A DNA stretch of 21,882 nucleotides from an uncultured Eubacteriales bacterium (lineage in GTDB: Bacteria > Bacillota > Clostridia > Christensenellales > Borkfalkiaceae): contig UQTB01000032.1 of assembly GCA_900543915.1 (NCBI GenBank), positions 1-21,882 on the forward strand, in the 5' to 3' direction. The notes beneath the pieces are model-generated. The model made no database searches and was not told the origin of the DNA. It saw nothing but the letters and a program-made list of their open reading frames with translations. The translations under genes and the position numbers were made by a program. Of this stretch, positions 8,535-16,277 are shown piece by piece (position 1 is the stretch's first letter; every line of letters starts with the position of its first letter).

Positions 8535-9068
8535 TTAAAGCACTTCGCAGGTGATGTGATCGTTGGTGAACACGCAGATCTCGCTCGCGATTTTAAGCGC
8601 CTTTTTTACGATCTCCTCCGCGGTGTAATCGGTCTCCTGAACGAGCGCGCGCGCCGCGGCGAGGGCGTAGTTGCCGCCGCTCCCGATGGCGCAGACGCCG
8701 TCCTCCGGCTCGATGACCTCCCCCGAACCGGAGACGATCAGAAGCGTGCTCTCGTCCGCGGTGATCATCATCGCTTCCAGCTTGTTCGCCATGCCCTTTC
8801 TCCACTGTTCGGCGAGTTCCACCGCGCTGCGCATCAGGTTGCCCGAAAATTTATTGAGCATCTCCTCAAAGCGCTCGGACAGGCTGAACGCATCCGCCAC
8901 CGATCCGGCGAAACCGAATATCACCTTGTCGTTATAGATGCGCCGCACCTTGACGGCGTTGTTTTTGAAAATCACCGACTGCGAGAGGGTCACCTGACCG
9001 TCCCCCGCGATTGCCGTCTGCCCGTTTTTCTTGACCGCGCAGATGGTAGTACCTCTCATTTCTTCCAT
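8535..9068 (-). CDS. hslV: ATP-dependent protease peptidase subunit HslV (ClpQ)
   Basis: HslV is the proteolytic chamber of HslUV and is related to proteasome beta subunits. The 177 residues contain the N-terminal nucleophile motif TTICAV, the core GDGQVTLSQSV, GFAGSVADAF and GSGGNYALAAARA, all typical. The reading shown starts at ATG 9068 because GGAGG lies seven bases upstream. An internal ATG at 9059 (MRGTTICAV) overlaps the trmFO stop as ATGA and would give a shorter leader. Either way the catalytic threonine is not at position 2 and requires removal of a propeptide (four to eight residues), as in other Firmicute HslV/ClpQ proteins with extended N-termini. Start choice is uncertain; function is not. 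Confidence 0.95.
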   Translation of the reverse strand: MEEMRGTTICAVKKNGQTAIAGDGQVTLSQSVIFKNNAVKVRRIYNDKVIFGFAGSVADAFSLSERFEEMLNKFSGNLMRSAVELAEQWRKGMANKLEAMMITADESTLLIVSGSGEVIEPEDGVCAIGSGGNYALAAARALVQETDYTAEEIVKKALKIASEICVFTNDHITCEVL

Positions 9069-10366
9069 TCCGATTCCTCCTTTAATTGTTGTATGACCGC
9101 GAGCGAACGAAGCGCATACTGCCGTTTTTTCTCCGCTTTGTCCCGGTAATGCGCGGGGAGCGGCTGCAGGATGCCGTAGTTCGCGTTCATGGGCTGATAG
9201 TTTTCGTTCGGGCGGGAAGCGTAATTCACGAGCGCTCCCAGCACCGTCTCGTCCGAAAAGGAAATCCTTTCCCTTCCTTTTGCGGTTCTGTAAAGATTCA
9301 TGGCGGCGACAAGCCCCGAGGCCGCGCTCTCCACGTATCCCTCCACGCCGGTGATCTGACCGGCAAAGTAGAACGCCTCGGTCCCCTTTAACAAAAAGCC
9401 GTTTTCCAGCGCGGACGGCGCGTCGATGTACGTGTTCCTGTGCATGACGCCGTACCGGTAAAACTCCGCGTTCTTAAGCGCCGGGATCATGGAGAACACG
9501 CGCTTTTGCTCGGGGAACGTGAGATTGGTCTGAAACCCGACCAGATTGTACATCTCCCCGGCGGCGTCCTCCTTCCGCAGCTGCAGGCAGGCGTAGTGCG
9601 GTTTCTTTGTGACGGGATCGCGCAGCCCCTTCGGCTTTAACGGGCCGAAGCGCAGGGTATCCTCTCCGCGCGCCGCCATCACCTCGACGGGCATGCACCC
9701 CTCGAAGATTTCTTCCCTCTCAAACGCGTGCAGGTCGGCGCGCTGCGCCCAGACGAGCGCCCGGTAAAACGCGAGGTATTCCTCCCTGTCCATCGGGCAG
9801 TTGATGTGATCGCCCGCGCCGTCCCGGTAGCGGTCGCCCACAAACGCGCGGGTCATATCCACCGATTCCCCCGAGACGATGGGTGCGGACGCGTCGTAAA
9901 ACCCCAGCGCGCCGCCCGTGAGGCGGGCGATCTCCGCGGAGAGCGCCTCCGTCGTCAGCGGTCCCGTCGCCACGATCGTCGGCGCGCCGCAGTCGAGGGC
10001 TGTCACTTCCCCGGGGAAAAACGAGATATTCGGATGCCGGCGGATGCGCCCGGTGAGCTTCTCCGCAAACGCTTCGCGGTTTACCGCAAGGGCGTTGCCG
10101 GCGGGAACGCGGGTCTCGTCCGCGGCGGCGATGACCGCCGAGCCCAGGATTCTCATTTCCTCTTTTAACAGCCCGCAGGCGTTGTTGTAAACGTCGTTTG
10201 ACTTTAAGGAATTGCTGCACACCAGCTCGCCGAACAGCGGGCTGTGATGCGCCGGAGTGCGGGCGTGCGGCTTGATATCGTACAGCTCCACGGACACGCC
10301 GCGGTCTGCGAGATAAATCGCCGCTTCCGCACCGGCGAGCCCCGCGCCGATCACCTTTGCTTTCAC
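9056..10366 (-). CDS. trmFO: Methylenetetrahydrofolate-tRNA-(uracil-5-)-methyltransferase
   Basis: This flavoprotein makes 5-methyluridine at position 54 of tRNA (the T loop), taking carbon from methylene-tetrahydrofolate rather than from S-adenosylmethionine. The 436 residues open with the dinucleotide-binding motif VIGAGLAGAEAA (about 5-16) and continue with the family's FGELVCSNSLKSND (about 47-60) and late FAGQITGVEGYVESAASG (about 348-365). The start is a GTG at 10366, which overlaps the topA stop as GTGA; the reading frame stays open further upstream but that part is topA read in another frame. The topA-trmFO order is conserved in Firmicutes. In Bacillus an xerC-like gene (codV) separates it from hslV; here the two abut. 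GlyA in the same train produces its carbon donor. Confidence 0.96.
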   Translation of the reverse strand: MKAKVIGAGLAGAEAAIYLADRGVSVELYDIKPHARTPAHHSPLFGELVCSNSLKSNDVYNNACGLLKEEMRILGSAVIAAADETRVPAGNALAVNREAFAEKLTGRIRRHPNISFFPGEVTALDCGAPTIVATGPLTTEALSAEIARLTGGALGFYDASAPIVSGESVDMTRAFVGDRYRDGAGDHINCPMDREEYLAFYRALVWAQRADLHAFEREEIFEGCMPVEVMAARGEDTLRFGPLKPKGLRDPVTKKPHYACLQLRKEDAAGEMYNLVGFQTNLTFPEQKRVFSMIPALKNAEFYRYGVMHRNTYIDAPSALENGFLLKGTEAFYFAGQITGVEGYVESAASGLVAAMNLYRTAKGRERISFSDETVLGALVNYASRPNENYQPMNANYGILQPLPAHYRDKAEKKRQYALRSLAVIQQLKEESEWKK

Positions 10367-12654
10367 TCCGCTTCTTTCTCCTTGGATTCCTCTTTGTAAT
10401 CGCAGTCTCTGGCAGAGCAGACGGTCTCGCCCTTCACCGAAACCAGGTATTTCCCGCATTTCGGGCACTTCTTCCCGGTGGGGATCTCCCAGCTCATAAA
10501 GCGGCAGTCCGGATAGCGGGTACATCCGTAAAACACCCTGCCGCCCTTGGACGTCATCTTCTGCGTGGGCGCGCCGCACTCCGGACAGGTTCCCACTTTT
10601 TCCGCGAGGCTCTCCGTCGCTTTGCAGGCGGGACACAGCAGGTATTTGCCGTACTGTCCCTCCCGTTCCACCATGTATTCGCCGCACTTTTTGCACTTGA
10701 CGGTGGATTTCTTTTCGTCCAGCGGGCGGCTGTTTCTGCACTTCGGATAATTGCCGCAGGCGAGGAATTTGCCGTATTTCCCCTCCCGCTCCACCATCAT
10801 GCCGCCGCACTTTTCGCAGATGATATCCGTGGGAATCACCACTTTTTCGTTGACCGGCCTGATGTTTTCGCAGTTGGGGTAATTGCTGCACGCGTAATAG
10901 TTGCCGAACCTGCCGCTCTTCAAGCGCATGGGCGCGCCGCACTTTTCGCATTTGACGTCCGTCAGTTCGGATTTTTCCAGCTCCACCGAGAAATCCTTAT
11001 AGAAATCCGCGATCAGCTTATGCCAGTCCTTGCCGCCCTCGCCGATGTCGTCCAGACTGTCCTCCATGGTAGCGGTAAAGGAGATGTTCATGATATCCGG
11101 GAAAAATTTGACCAAAAAATCGATGAGCCGGTAGGAGATCTCGTTGGGAACGAGGAACTTCCCCTCCTTCTTCACATAGGCGCGCTTCTTCTCGGTGAGC
11201 TTGTTCATGATGGTGGCGTACGTGGAGGGACGGCCGATGCCCTTTTCCTCCATCGCCTTAATGAGCGTCGCCTCGGTGTAGCGCGTAGGCGGCTTGGTGA
11301 ACTTCTGCTCCGCTTTTACGGACTTCTGCTTTAGCGCCTCGCCCACCGTCAGATCGGGGAGCAAACCGCCCGCCGCTTCGTCTTCCTCTTCCTTTTTGCT
11401 GTCGTCGTAAACCGCGAGATACCCCTTGAAGAGAAGGTTCTTCCCCGTCGTCTTGAAGCCGTAATCCGCGCAGACGGTATCCAAAGACACGCTGTTGTAC
11501 TGCGCTTCCGCCATCTGGGAGGCCACAAAGCGCTCGTAAATCAGCTTGTAAAGCCGGTAATGCTGTTTATCCAGCAGCTTTTCCACCTGTTCCGGCCGGA
11601 CGTTGACGTCGACGGGGCGGATCGCCTCGTGCGCGTCCTGCGCGTTGGCCTTCGACTTGTAAAAATTGGGCTTGGCGGGCGCGTACTGCTCGCCGTACGT
11701 CTCCCGGATCAGTTTTAAGGCGGCGTCCTGCGCCTCCTTCGCGATGCGCACGGAGTCCGTTCTCATATAGGTGATGAGCGCCAGGCTCCCGTTCTCCGTC
11801 TCGATTCCCTCGTACAGATGCTGCGCGATCTGCATCACCTGCGGGGCGGTAAGGTTGAGTTTGCTCGAGCCGTCCTGCTGGAGCGTGCTCGTCGTGAACG
11901 GCGCGGGCGCGTGCGATTTGGTGACGCTCTTTTTGAGATTTTTGACCGTAAAGTCCCTGTCTTTCACCGCCGCGAGCACCGCGTCCGCCTGCTCCTTGTT
12001 CTCCGGCTTGAATTTCTTTCCCTTAAAGTCGTTCAGCGCCGCCTTGAAGGGCGCGGCGCCCGCCTTTTCGAGGAGTGCCGTCACGTTCCAGTATTCCTTG
12101 GGGACGAATGCGGCGATCTCCCGCTCCCGGTCCACCACCATCTCCAGCGCGACCGACTGAACCCGCCCGGCGGAGAGATTATCCGAGAGCTGCAGGCTCG
12201 CGGAGGGCGAGATGCTGTATCCCACCAAACGGTCGAGCACGCGGCGCGCCTGCTGCGCGTCCACCAGATTCATGTCGATGGAACGGGGATTTTCGAGCGC
12301 GGCTTTGACCGCTTTCTCGGTGACCTCGTTGAACACGATGCGGGACATCCTGGAGGGATCCAGCTTCAGCACTTCCGCCAGATGCCAGGAAATCGCCTCT
12401 CCTTCGCGGTCCGGGTCGGTGGCGAGATAGACTTTTTCCGCTTTCGCCGCCTTTTCCGCCAGGCGCTTGATATCCGCCTTTTTCTCTTCCGTGATTTCGT
12501 AATAGGGCTCGAAGTTCTTGGAAAAATTGATTCCCATCCGCTTTGCGGGGAGATCCCGCACGTGCCCCTTGCTCGCTTCTACTTTGTATTTTCCCTTGAG
12601 AAATTTCTCGATGGTCTTCGCCTTGTGCGGCGACTCCACAATGATCAGGTCCAT
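10363..12654 (-). CDS. topA: DNA topoisomerase I (type IA)
   Basis: This enzyme relaxes negative supercoils by cutting one strand through a tyrosine link. It has 763 residues. The N-terminal TOPRIM domain shows VESPHKAKTI (E7) and ATDPDREGE (D80, D82), then LSAGRVQSVAL (about 160-170) and the catalytic tyrosine in LITYMRTDS (Y296). The C-terminal 200 residues carry five C4 zinc-ribbon-like modules (about 570-755), each with paired CxxC-type cysteines, which bind single-stranded DNA; this is at the long end for Firmicutes. The ATG at 12654 is four bases past AAGGAG. It lies between dprA and trmFO, the same order as in B. subtilis. Identity is very secure. Confidence 0.97.
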   Translation of the reverse strand: MDLIIVESPHKAKTIEKFLKGKYKVEASKGHVRDLPAKRMGINFSKNFEPYYEITEEKKADIKRLAEKAAKAEKVYLATDPDREGEAISWHLAEVLKLDPSRMSRIVFNEVTEKAVKAALENPRSIDMNLVDAQQARRVLDRLVGYSISPSASLQLSDNLSAGRVQSVALEMVVDREREIAAFVPKEYWNVTALLEKAGAAPFKAALNDFKGKKFKPENKEQADAVLAAVKDRDFTVKNLKKSVTKSHAPAPFTTSTLQQDGSSKLNLTAPQVMQIAQHLYEGIETENGSLALITYMRTDSVRIAKEAQDAALKLIRETYGEQYAPAKPNFYKSKANAQDAHEAIRPVDVNVRPEQVEKLLDKQHYRLYKLIYERFVASQMAEAQYNSVSLDTVCADYGFKTTGKNLLFKGYLAVYDDSKKEEEDEAAGGLLPDLTVGEALKQKSVKAEQKFTKPPTRYTEATLIKAMEEKGIGRPSTYATIMNKLTEKKRAYVKKEGKFLVPNEISYRLIDFLVKFFPDIMNISFTATMEDSLDDIGEGGKDWHKLIADFYKDFSVELEKSELTDVKCEKCGAPMRLKSGRFGNYYACSNYPNCENIRPVNEKVVIPTDIICEKCGGMMVEREGKYGKFLACGNYPKCRNSRPLDEKKSTVKCKKCGEYMVEREGQYGKYLLCPACKATESLAEKVGTCPECGAPTQKMTSKGGRVFYGCTRYPDCRFMSWEIPTGKKCPKCGKYLVSVKGETVCSARDCDYKEESKEKEAE

Positions 12655-12672
12655 ATTGCTCCTTCGGGCGCC

Positions 12673-13743
12673 CTACGACGCCGCGTATGTATTGCCCGCT
12701 CCGCGTACGATTTTCTTCTTGATTTCCAGCTGCATGAGCGCGGGCATGATCTCGTAAACGGGCCGCCCCGCCCGCTCCGCGAGGCGCTCGGCATGGGATA
12801 CGCCGTCCGCGATGAGCGCAAGCAGCGATTGCTCCAGCTCGCTCAGCGCAGGCTCGTTCCGTTCCTTTTTTTCGATGTGATAGACTGACAGGATATCCTC
12901 TATGCAGTCCGTAAGATAAGCGCCGTTTTTGATGAGGCGGTTGCACCCTCTCCCCGAGGGGATCCCCGGCTGATAGGGAAGCGCGAACACCTCCCTCCCG
13001 TAATCGGCGGCATACCCTGCGGTATACGCCGTACCGCTCTTTTCGTCCCCGCTGACGACCAGAACGCCCTCCGAGAGCCCCGCGATGATGCGGTTGCGCA
13101 CCGGGAAGTGATACGCCATCGGCCGCACGGCGGGCGGATGCTCGGACAGCGCCAGCCCCCTTTCCGACACCTGCCGGAAGAGAGATGCGTTCGCCGCCGG
13201 ATATACGCAGTCGAATCCGCCGGCGGTGACGGATATCACCCTTCCGGAGGACAGCCCCGCATGCAAAACGGCGCTGTCTGCGCCCTCGGCGATCCCCGTC
13301 ACGACGGTGAAGCCGTGCAGGATCAGGGCTTCCGCAAATTCCGCCGCCTTCGCCCGGGCGGATGGGAGGCTCTTTCTGCTGCCGACCACCGCAAAACAGC
13401 GGGAAGACAGCAGGGACAGATCGCCCCGCGCATAGAGGACGAGCGGCGGCGCGCCCGTCTCCTTCAGAAGCGCGGGATAGGCGGGCGAAACGCATGCGAC
13501 GGGAACGATTCCCCGCCCGTTCAGGCGTTCCGCGATTTCATCCGCATAGCTGCCGCGCGCGGCGGACAGCAAGGCACCCGCCTCCCGTTCCCCCGCGCAG
13601 GCGCAGAGTTCGGCGCGCATTCCCGCCAGGCGGTCAAAGGGATCTGCTTCCCCGTTGAGCAGCGCGAAGATTGCGCGCTTTCTCCGGTAATCGAGCGAGG
13701 CAAAGCTGTCCAGAAAGAGCGCGAACCGCTCGGCAGCCGTCAC
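12673..13743 (-). CDS. dprA: DNA-processing protein DprA (Smf)
   Basis: DprA loads RecA on incoming single-stranded DNA and protects it during natural transformation; it is also widely kept in non-transformable Firmicutes. The 356 residues carry a helical N-terminal region, a Rossmann-type DNA-binding core with AVVGSRKSLPSA (about 135-146), VTGIAEGADSAVLHAG (about 167-182), RNRIIAGLSEGVLVV (about 223-237), and GREVFALPYQP, then a C-terminal winged helix (about 295-356). The family's usual KSGSLITA box reads KSGTAYTAG, a mild variant. The GTG start at 13743 overlaps the comM stop as GTGA; no ATG gives a better N-terminus. Neighbours comM and topA give a DNA-processing context. Confidence 0.94.
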   Translation of the reverse strand: MTAAERFALFLDSFASLDYRRKRAIFALLNGEADPFDRLAGMRAELCACAGEREAGALLSAARGSYADEIAERLNGRGIVPVACVSPAYPALLKETGAPPLVLYARGDLSLLSSRCFAVVGSRKSLPSARAKAAEFAEALILHGFTVVTGIAEGADSAVLHAGLSSGRVISVTAGGFDCVYPAANASLFRQVSERGLALSEHPPAVRPMAYHFPVRNRIIAGLSEGVLVVSGDEKSGTAYTAGYAADYGREVFALPYQPGIPSGRGCNRLIKNGAYLTDCIEDILSVYHIEKKERNEPALSELEQSLLALIADGVSHAERLAERAGRPVYEIMPALMQLEIKKKIVRGAGNTYAAS

Positions 13744-15266
13744 AGATCCAGCTCCGCGCTCCGATAGCCGATCGCTTCCAGCACGTGGGCGGGCAGGATC
13801 TGCTCGGAAAGCGCAATATCCGCGATCGTGCGCGCGACCTTGATGATGCGGCTCCGCGCGCGGGCGGAAAGGTTGAGCGAGGAGTAAGCCTCTTTTAAAA
13901 TTTCCTCGCACTCTTTTGTCAGCGGGCAGTATTTCGCGATCTGCTTTTCCCCCATTTCGCTGTTGGTCATGATGGGATCTTCGCGGAAGCGCTCTGCCTG
14001 AATGGCTCTCGCGCGGTTGACGCGGGCGCGGACGATTGCAGAGCACTCGCCCTCCTCCTCCGAAGCCAGTTCGGAATACTTGACGCTGTCCACCTGCACC
14101 TGCAGATCCACGCGGTCGAGAAGGGGGCCCGATATGCGGGAACGGTACTTCTGAATCTGCGACGGCGTACAGGTGCAGATCTTGTCGTGCGAGCCGAAAT
14201 TGCCGCACGGACAGGGATTCATGCTTCCCACCAGCATGACGTTAGCGGGGTATGTGACGTTGCCCGTCGCGCGCGAAATGGTGATGACGCCGTCCTCCAG
14301 CGGCTGACGGAGACTCTCCAGGGTAGCGCGGGAATATTCCGGCATCTCGTCCAGAAACAGCACGCCGTTGTGCGCCAGGCTGATCTCGCCGGGGCGGATG
14401 TGCGTGCCGCCGCCCGTCAGGGCGATGCGCGTCGCTGTGTGGTGCGGGCTGCGGAAAGGGCGCTTTGTCAAAATCCCTTCGCCCGCGGGCAGCATGCCCA
14501 TGACGGAGTGAATTTCCGTACAGGCGAGCGCCTCTTCAAAGGTCATATCCGGCATGATGGTGGGAATGCACTTTGCGAGCATGGTCTTGCCCGTTCCCGG
14601 CGGCCCCACGAGCAGCAGGTTATGCCCGCCGCTCACCGCCACCTCGAGGGCGCGCTTTGCGACCGCCTGCCCCTTGACGTACTTGAGATCCGCCTGGTAG
14701 ACGGTCTCCTTCACCGCGTCCGCAAACGAGCGCTTTTCCACCGCCGCCAGCGGCGAAACGCCCGTCAGAAATTCCACCGCTTCGGAAAGCGAAGAGACGG
14801 CGTAGACCTCCGCCTCCCGGATATAGCAGGCTTCCGCCCGATTCCCCTGGGGAATGACGAATTTCCGGTACCCGGCCTTGACTGCGGAGATCAGCATGGG
14901 CAGGATCCCCTGCACCTTCCTCACGCCGCCGTCCAGGGAAAGCTCGCCGAGAAAAATAAAATCGTCGAGCGGCGGGAACACCGCCTGCTCGGACGCAGCG
15001 AGATAGCCGAGCGCGACCGCCAGATCCAGCGAAGCCCCCTCTTTTTTGACGTCCGCGGGCGCGAGGTTGACCACGATCCGCGCGGATACGAAGCGCTTTC
15101 CGCTGTTCACGATCGCAGCGCGCACGCGCTCCTTGGATTCCTTGACCGCCGTATCCGGCAGCCCGACCAATTCAAACGAAGGCAGCCCCTTGGCGTAATC
15201 CACTTCTACGTGGATGGGAAAGCCCTCCAGCCCGTCCAGCCCGTAACCGGTAATTTTACTCAGCAT
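13740..15266 (-). CDS. comM: YifB/ComM-family Mg-chelatase-like AAA+ ATPase
   Basis: ComM is a hexameric helicase that helps branch migration during natural transformation in Gram-negatives; its Firmicute counterparts (YifB) are less studied. The 508 residues hold an N-terminal Lon-protease-like domain (about 1-170, without an obvious protease role), then the AAA+ core with Walker A GPPGTGKT (221-228), Walker B VLFLDEMPE (about 304-312) and a cysteine-rich CPCGNFGSHDKICTC segment (about 352-366), then the Mg-chelatase C-terminal lid. ATG 15266 has a GAGGGGG site about seven bases upstream. As first gene of the unit it is preceded by a promoter overlapped by a palindrome (15291-15312). Coupling to dprA by a GTGA overlap supports a joint role in DNA uptake or recombination. 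Confidence 0.93.
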   Translation of the reverse strand: MLSKITGYGLDGLEGFPIHVEVDYAKGLPSFELVGLPDTAVKESKERVRAAIVNSGKRFVSARIVVNLAPADVKKEGASLDLAVALGYLAASEQAVFPPLDDFIFLGELSLDGGVRKVQGILPMLISAVKAGYRKFVIPQGNRAEACYIREAEVYAVSSLSEAVEFLTGVSPLAAVEKRSFADAVKETVYQADLKYVKGQAVAKRALEVAVSGGHNLLLVGPPGTGKTMLAKCIPTIMPDMTFEEALACTEIHSVMGMLPAGEGILTKRPFRSPHHTATRIALTGGGTHIRPGEISLAHNGVLFLDEMPEYSRATLESLRQPLEDGVITISRATGNVTYPANVMLVGSMNPCPCGNFGSHDKICTCTPSQIQKYRSRISGPLLDRVDLQVQVDSVKYSELASEEEGECSAIVRARVNRARAIQAERFREDPIMTNSEMGEKQIAKYCPLTKECEEILKEAYSSLNLSARARSRIIKVARTIADIALSEQILPAHVLEAIGYRSAELDL

Positions 15267-15290
15267 CCTTTTCCCCCTCGTGAAGGCGGC

Positions 15291-15312
15291 GCCCTATAAC
15301 ATTATATAGGGC
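15291..15312. promoter_or_regulatory. Palindrome over the comM-operon promoter, possible operator
   Basis: A perfect 8-bp inverted repeat, GCCCTATA at 15291-15298 and TATAGGGC at 15305-15312, encloses six bases. It covers the predicted -10 box (15301-15306) and the likely start of transcription, 25 to 46 bases upstream of the comM ATG. A protein bound here would block the promoter; alternatively the RNA end could fold. No regulator gene is visible in the window. Confidence 0.55.
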
Positions 15313-15329
15313 AGCTTCGCCATTATCAC
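15301..15329 (-). promoter_or_regulatory. Predicted promoter of the comM-dprA-...-glyA operon
   Basis: On the minus strand GTGATA (15324-15329, 4 of 6 to the -35 consensus) is spaced 17 bases from a perfect TATAAT (15301-15306). RNA would start near 15294, giving a leader of about 28 bases to the comM ATG with its SD site. A second TATAAT at 15332-15337 exists but has no good -35 partner. Confidence 0.6.
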
Positions 15330-15423
15330 TTATTATAATATAAATCGCTCAAAAAGAAAAGTATTTGACGGCAGTTTTGCCGCGCGGCGGAAGCGCATTT
15401 TGTCGAAATATTTAAAACGCATG

Positions 15424-15449
15424 AAAAAAAGAGCCTTGCGGCTCTTTTT
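15424..15449 (-). terminator. Rho-independent terminator of rplS
   Basis: A perfect 10-bp stem (15426-15435 with 15440-15449, core GAGCC/GGCTC) with a four-base loop is followed by a T run on the minus strand. It starts four bases after the rplS stop and separates rplS from the comM operon. Confidence 0.93.
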
Positions 15450-15452
15450 CAG

Positions 15453-15797
15453 TTACCTTACTTCCTTGATCTTGGCTGCTTTGCCCGTCAGGCCTCTCAG
15501 ATAGTACAGTTTTGCGCGGTTGACTTTACCCTTTCTGACTACCTGGATATCTGCGATTTTCGGGGAATGCACGGGGAAGGTCTTTTCCACGCCCACGCCG
15601 AACGAGATTCTTCTCACCGTAAACGTCTCGCTGATGCCGCCGTTTTTCTTCGCAATGACGACGCCCTCGAACGCCTGGAGACGCTCTCTCGTCCCTTCAA
15701 TGACTTTGACCGATACCTTGACGGTATCACCGACATTGAACTGGGGCACGTTTTCCTTCAACCCTTCCTGATCGATCGCACGGATGGTTTGATTCAT
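15453..15797 (-). CDS. rplS: 50S ribosomal protein L19
   Basis: L19 sits at the 30S-50S interface of the ribosome. The 114 residues match the family in length and sequence, with VGDTVKVSVKVIEGTRERLQAFEGVVIAKKNGG (described at about 22-54) and the late segment KVNRAKLYYLRGLTGKAAKIKE (about 92-113). The ATG at 15797 has AGGAGG eight bases upstream. It forms its own transcription unit with an upstream promoter (15865-15894), a leader of about 60 bases and a strong terminator. In B. subtilis it directly follows trmD; here rbgA, rnhB and yraN come between, so it has been separated from the rimM-trmD block. Confidence 0.98.
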   Translation of the reverse strand: MNQTIRAIDQEGLKENVPQFNVGDTVKVSVKVIEGTRERLQAFEGVVIAKKNGGISETFTVRRISFGVGVEKTFPVHSPKIADIQVVRKGKVNRAKLYYLRGLTGKAAKIKEVR

Positions 15798-15858
15798 AGC
15801 CGATACCTCCTATTTTACCAAGCGTTCATTGCCGTCGGCAAGCGGACCGCCCGAAGTC
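15798..15858 (-). promoter_or_regulatory. rplS 5' leader with a small hairpin, possible ribosomal-protein leader
   Basis: The predicted leader of about 61 bases contains a perfect hairpin (15829-15841: five base pairs TTGCC/GGCAA around a three-base loop) and then the AGGAGG site. L19 leaders that bind their own protein are known in Bacillus-type Firmicutes. I see a compact structured leader in the right place but cannot confirm that it belongs to that family from sequence inspection. Confidence 0.35.
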
Positions 15859-15864
15859 TTGTCT

Positions 15865-15894
15865 ATTTTATCACAGTTACCCTGCAAAATGCAA
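15865..15894 (-). promoter_or_regulatory. Predicted promoter of rplS
   Basis: On the minus strand an extended -10, TGA then TAAAAT (15865-15870), lies 18 bases from TTGCAT (15889-15894), a weak -35. The extended -10 can compensate. The -35 overlaps the hairpin at 15880-15907. A TAAAAT beside the SD site (near 15813) was not chosen because transcription would start at or past the SD. Confidence 0.5.
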
Positions 15895-15907
15895 GCGTTT
15901 TACAGGG
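15880..15907 (-). terminator. Hairpin after yraN, possible weak terminator
   Basis: Ten base pairs (15880-15889 with 15898-15907) enclose an eight-base loop; the one irregular pair is a G-U wobble in minus-strand RNA and a mismatch on the other strand, which points to minus-strand RNA. No good T run follows, so it may only slow or partly stop read-through from the ffh operon into rplS. It also overlaps the proposed rplS -35 element. Confidence 0.4.
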
Positions 15908-15911
15908 GTTT

Positions 15912-16277
15912 TCACAAGAAAAACGCATTTTCCAGAATACTCACGGCGCCGTCCCGCACTTCCGCCACGTCAAAGCGGATAAAGCAGTTTTCCAGCCGCG
16001 CGCGCTGTGCGTACCAGAGCGCGATCTTGCCGTAGCGCGCCTGCTTTGCGCGGGTAACCGCGTCCCGCGGGGCGCCGAAGGATTCCGAGCTGCGCGTCTT
16101 TACCTCGACGAACGCCACGGTGTCCCCCTTTTTCGCCACGAGATCCGCCTCGCCGAACGGCGTTTTCAGGTTGCGGGCGAGGATCTCGTACCCCGCCTTT
16201 TTGTAGCGCTTTTCGGTCAGGCGTTCTCCCGCCCGTCCCAGAAGTTTCTGATGAACGTCCGTCTCGTGATCGCGCAC
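15912..16277 (-). CDS. YraN/UPF0102 family endonuclease-like protein
   Basis: This is a 121-residue protein of the YraN family, a PD-(D/E)XK nuclease fold whose cellular role is not settled (links to DNA uptake or Holliday-junction processing have been suggested). The family motifs are clear: LLGRAGERLTEKRYKKAGYEIL near the N-terminus and GEADLVAKKGDTVAFVEVKTR (about 41-61), holding the catalytic-type D and E-x-K. The start is a GTG at 16277, seven bases after GGGAGG; no in-frame ATG or TTG lies between it and the conserved region. The gene thus overlaps the last 61 bases of rnhB in another frame. The rnhB-yraN order is common in bacteria. Last gene of the ffh-type operon. Confidence 0.88.
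   Translation of the reverse strand: MRDHETDVHQKLLGRAGERLTEKRYKKAGYEILARNLKTPFGEADLVAKKGDTVAFVEVKTRSSESFGAPRDAVTRAKQARYGKIALWYAQRARLENCFIRFDVAEVRDGAVSILENAFFL

Noticed and set aside
10367..10951. N-terminal extension of trmFO
   Set aside because: The frame is open here only because it lies over topA. The Rossmann motif of TrmFO needs to be at the very N-terminus, which the GTG at 10366 gives.
12179..13495. 438-codon second frame on the minus strand
   Set aside because: Spans parts of topA and dprA in a wrong frame; both real genes have full motifs.
14187..15299. 370-codon open frame on the plus strand
   Set aside because: Antisense shadow of comM.
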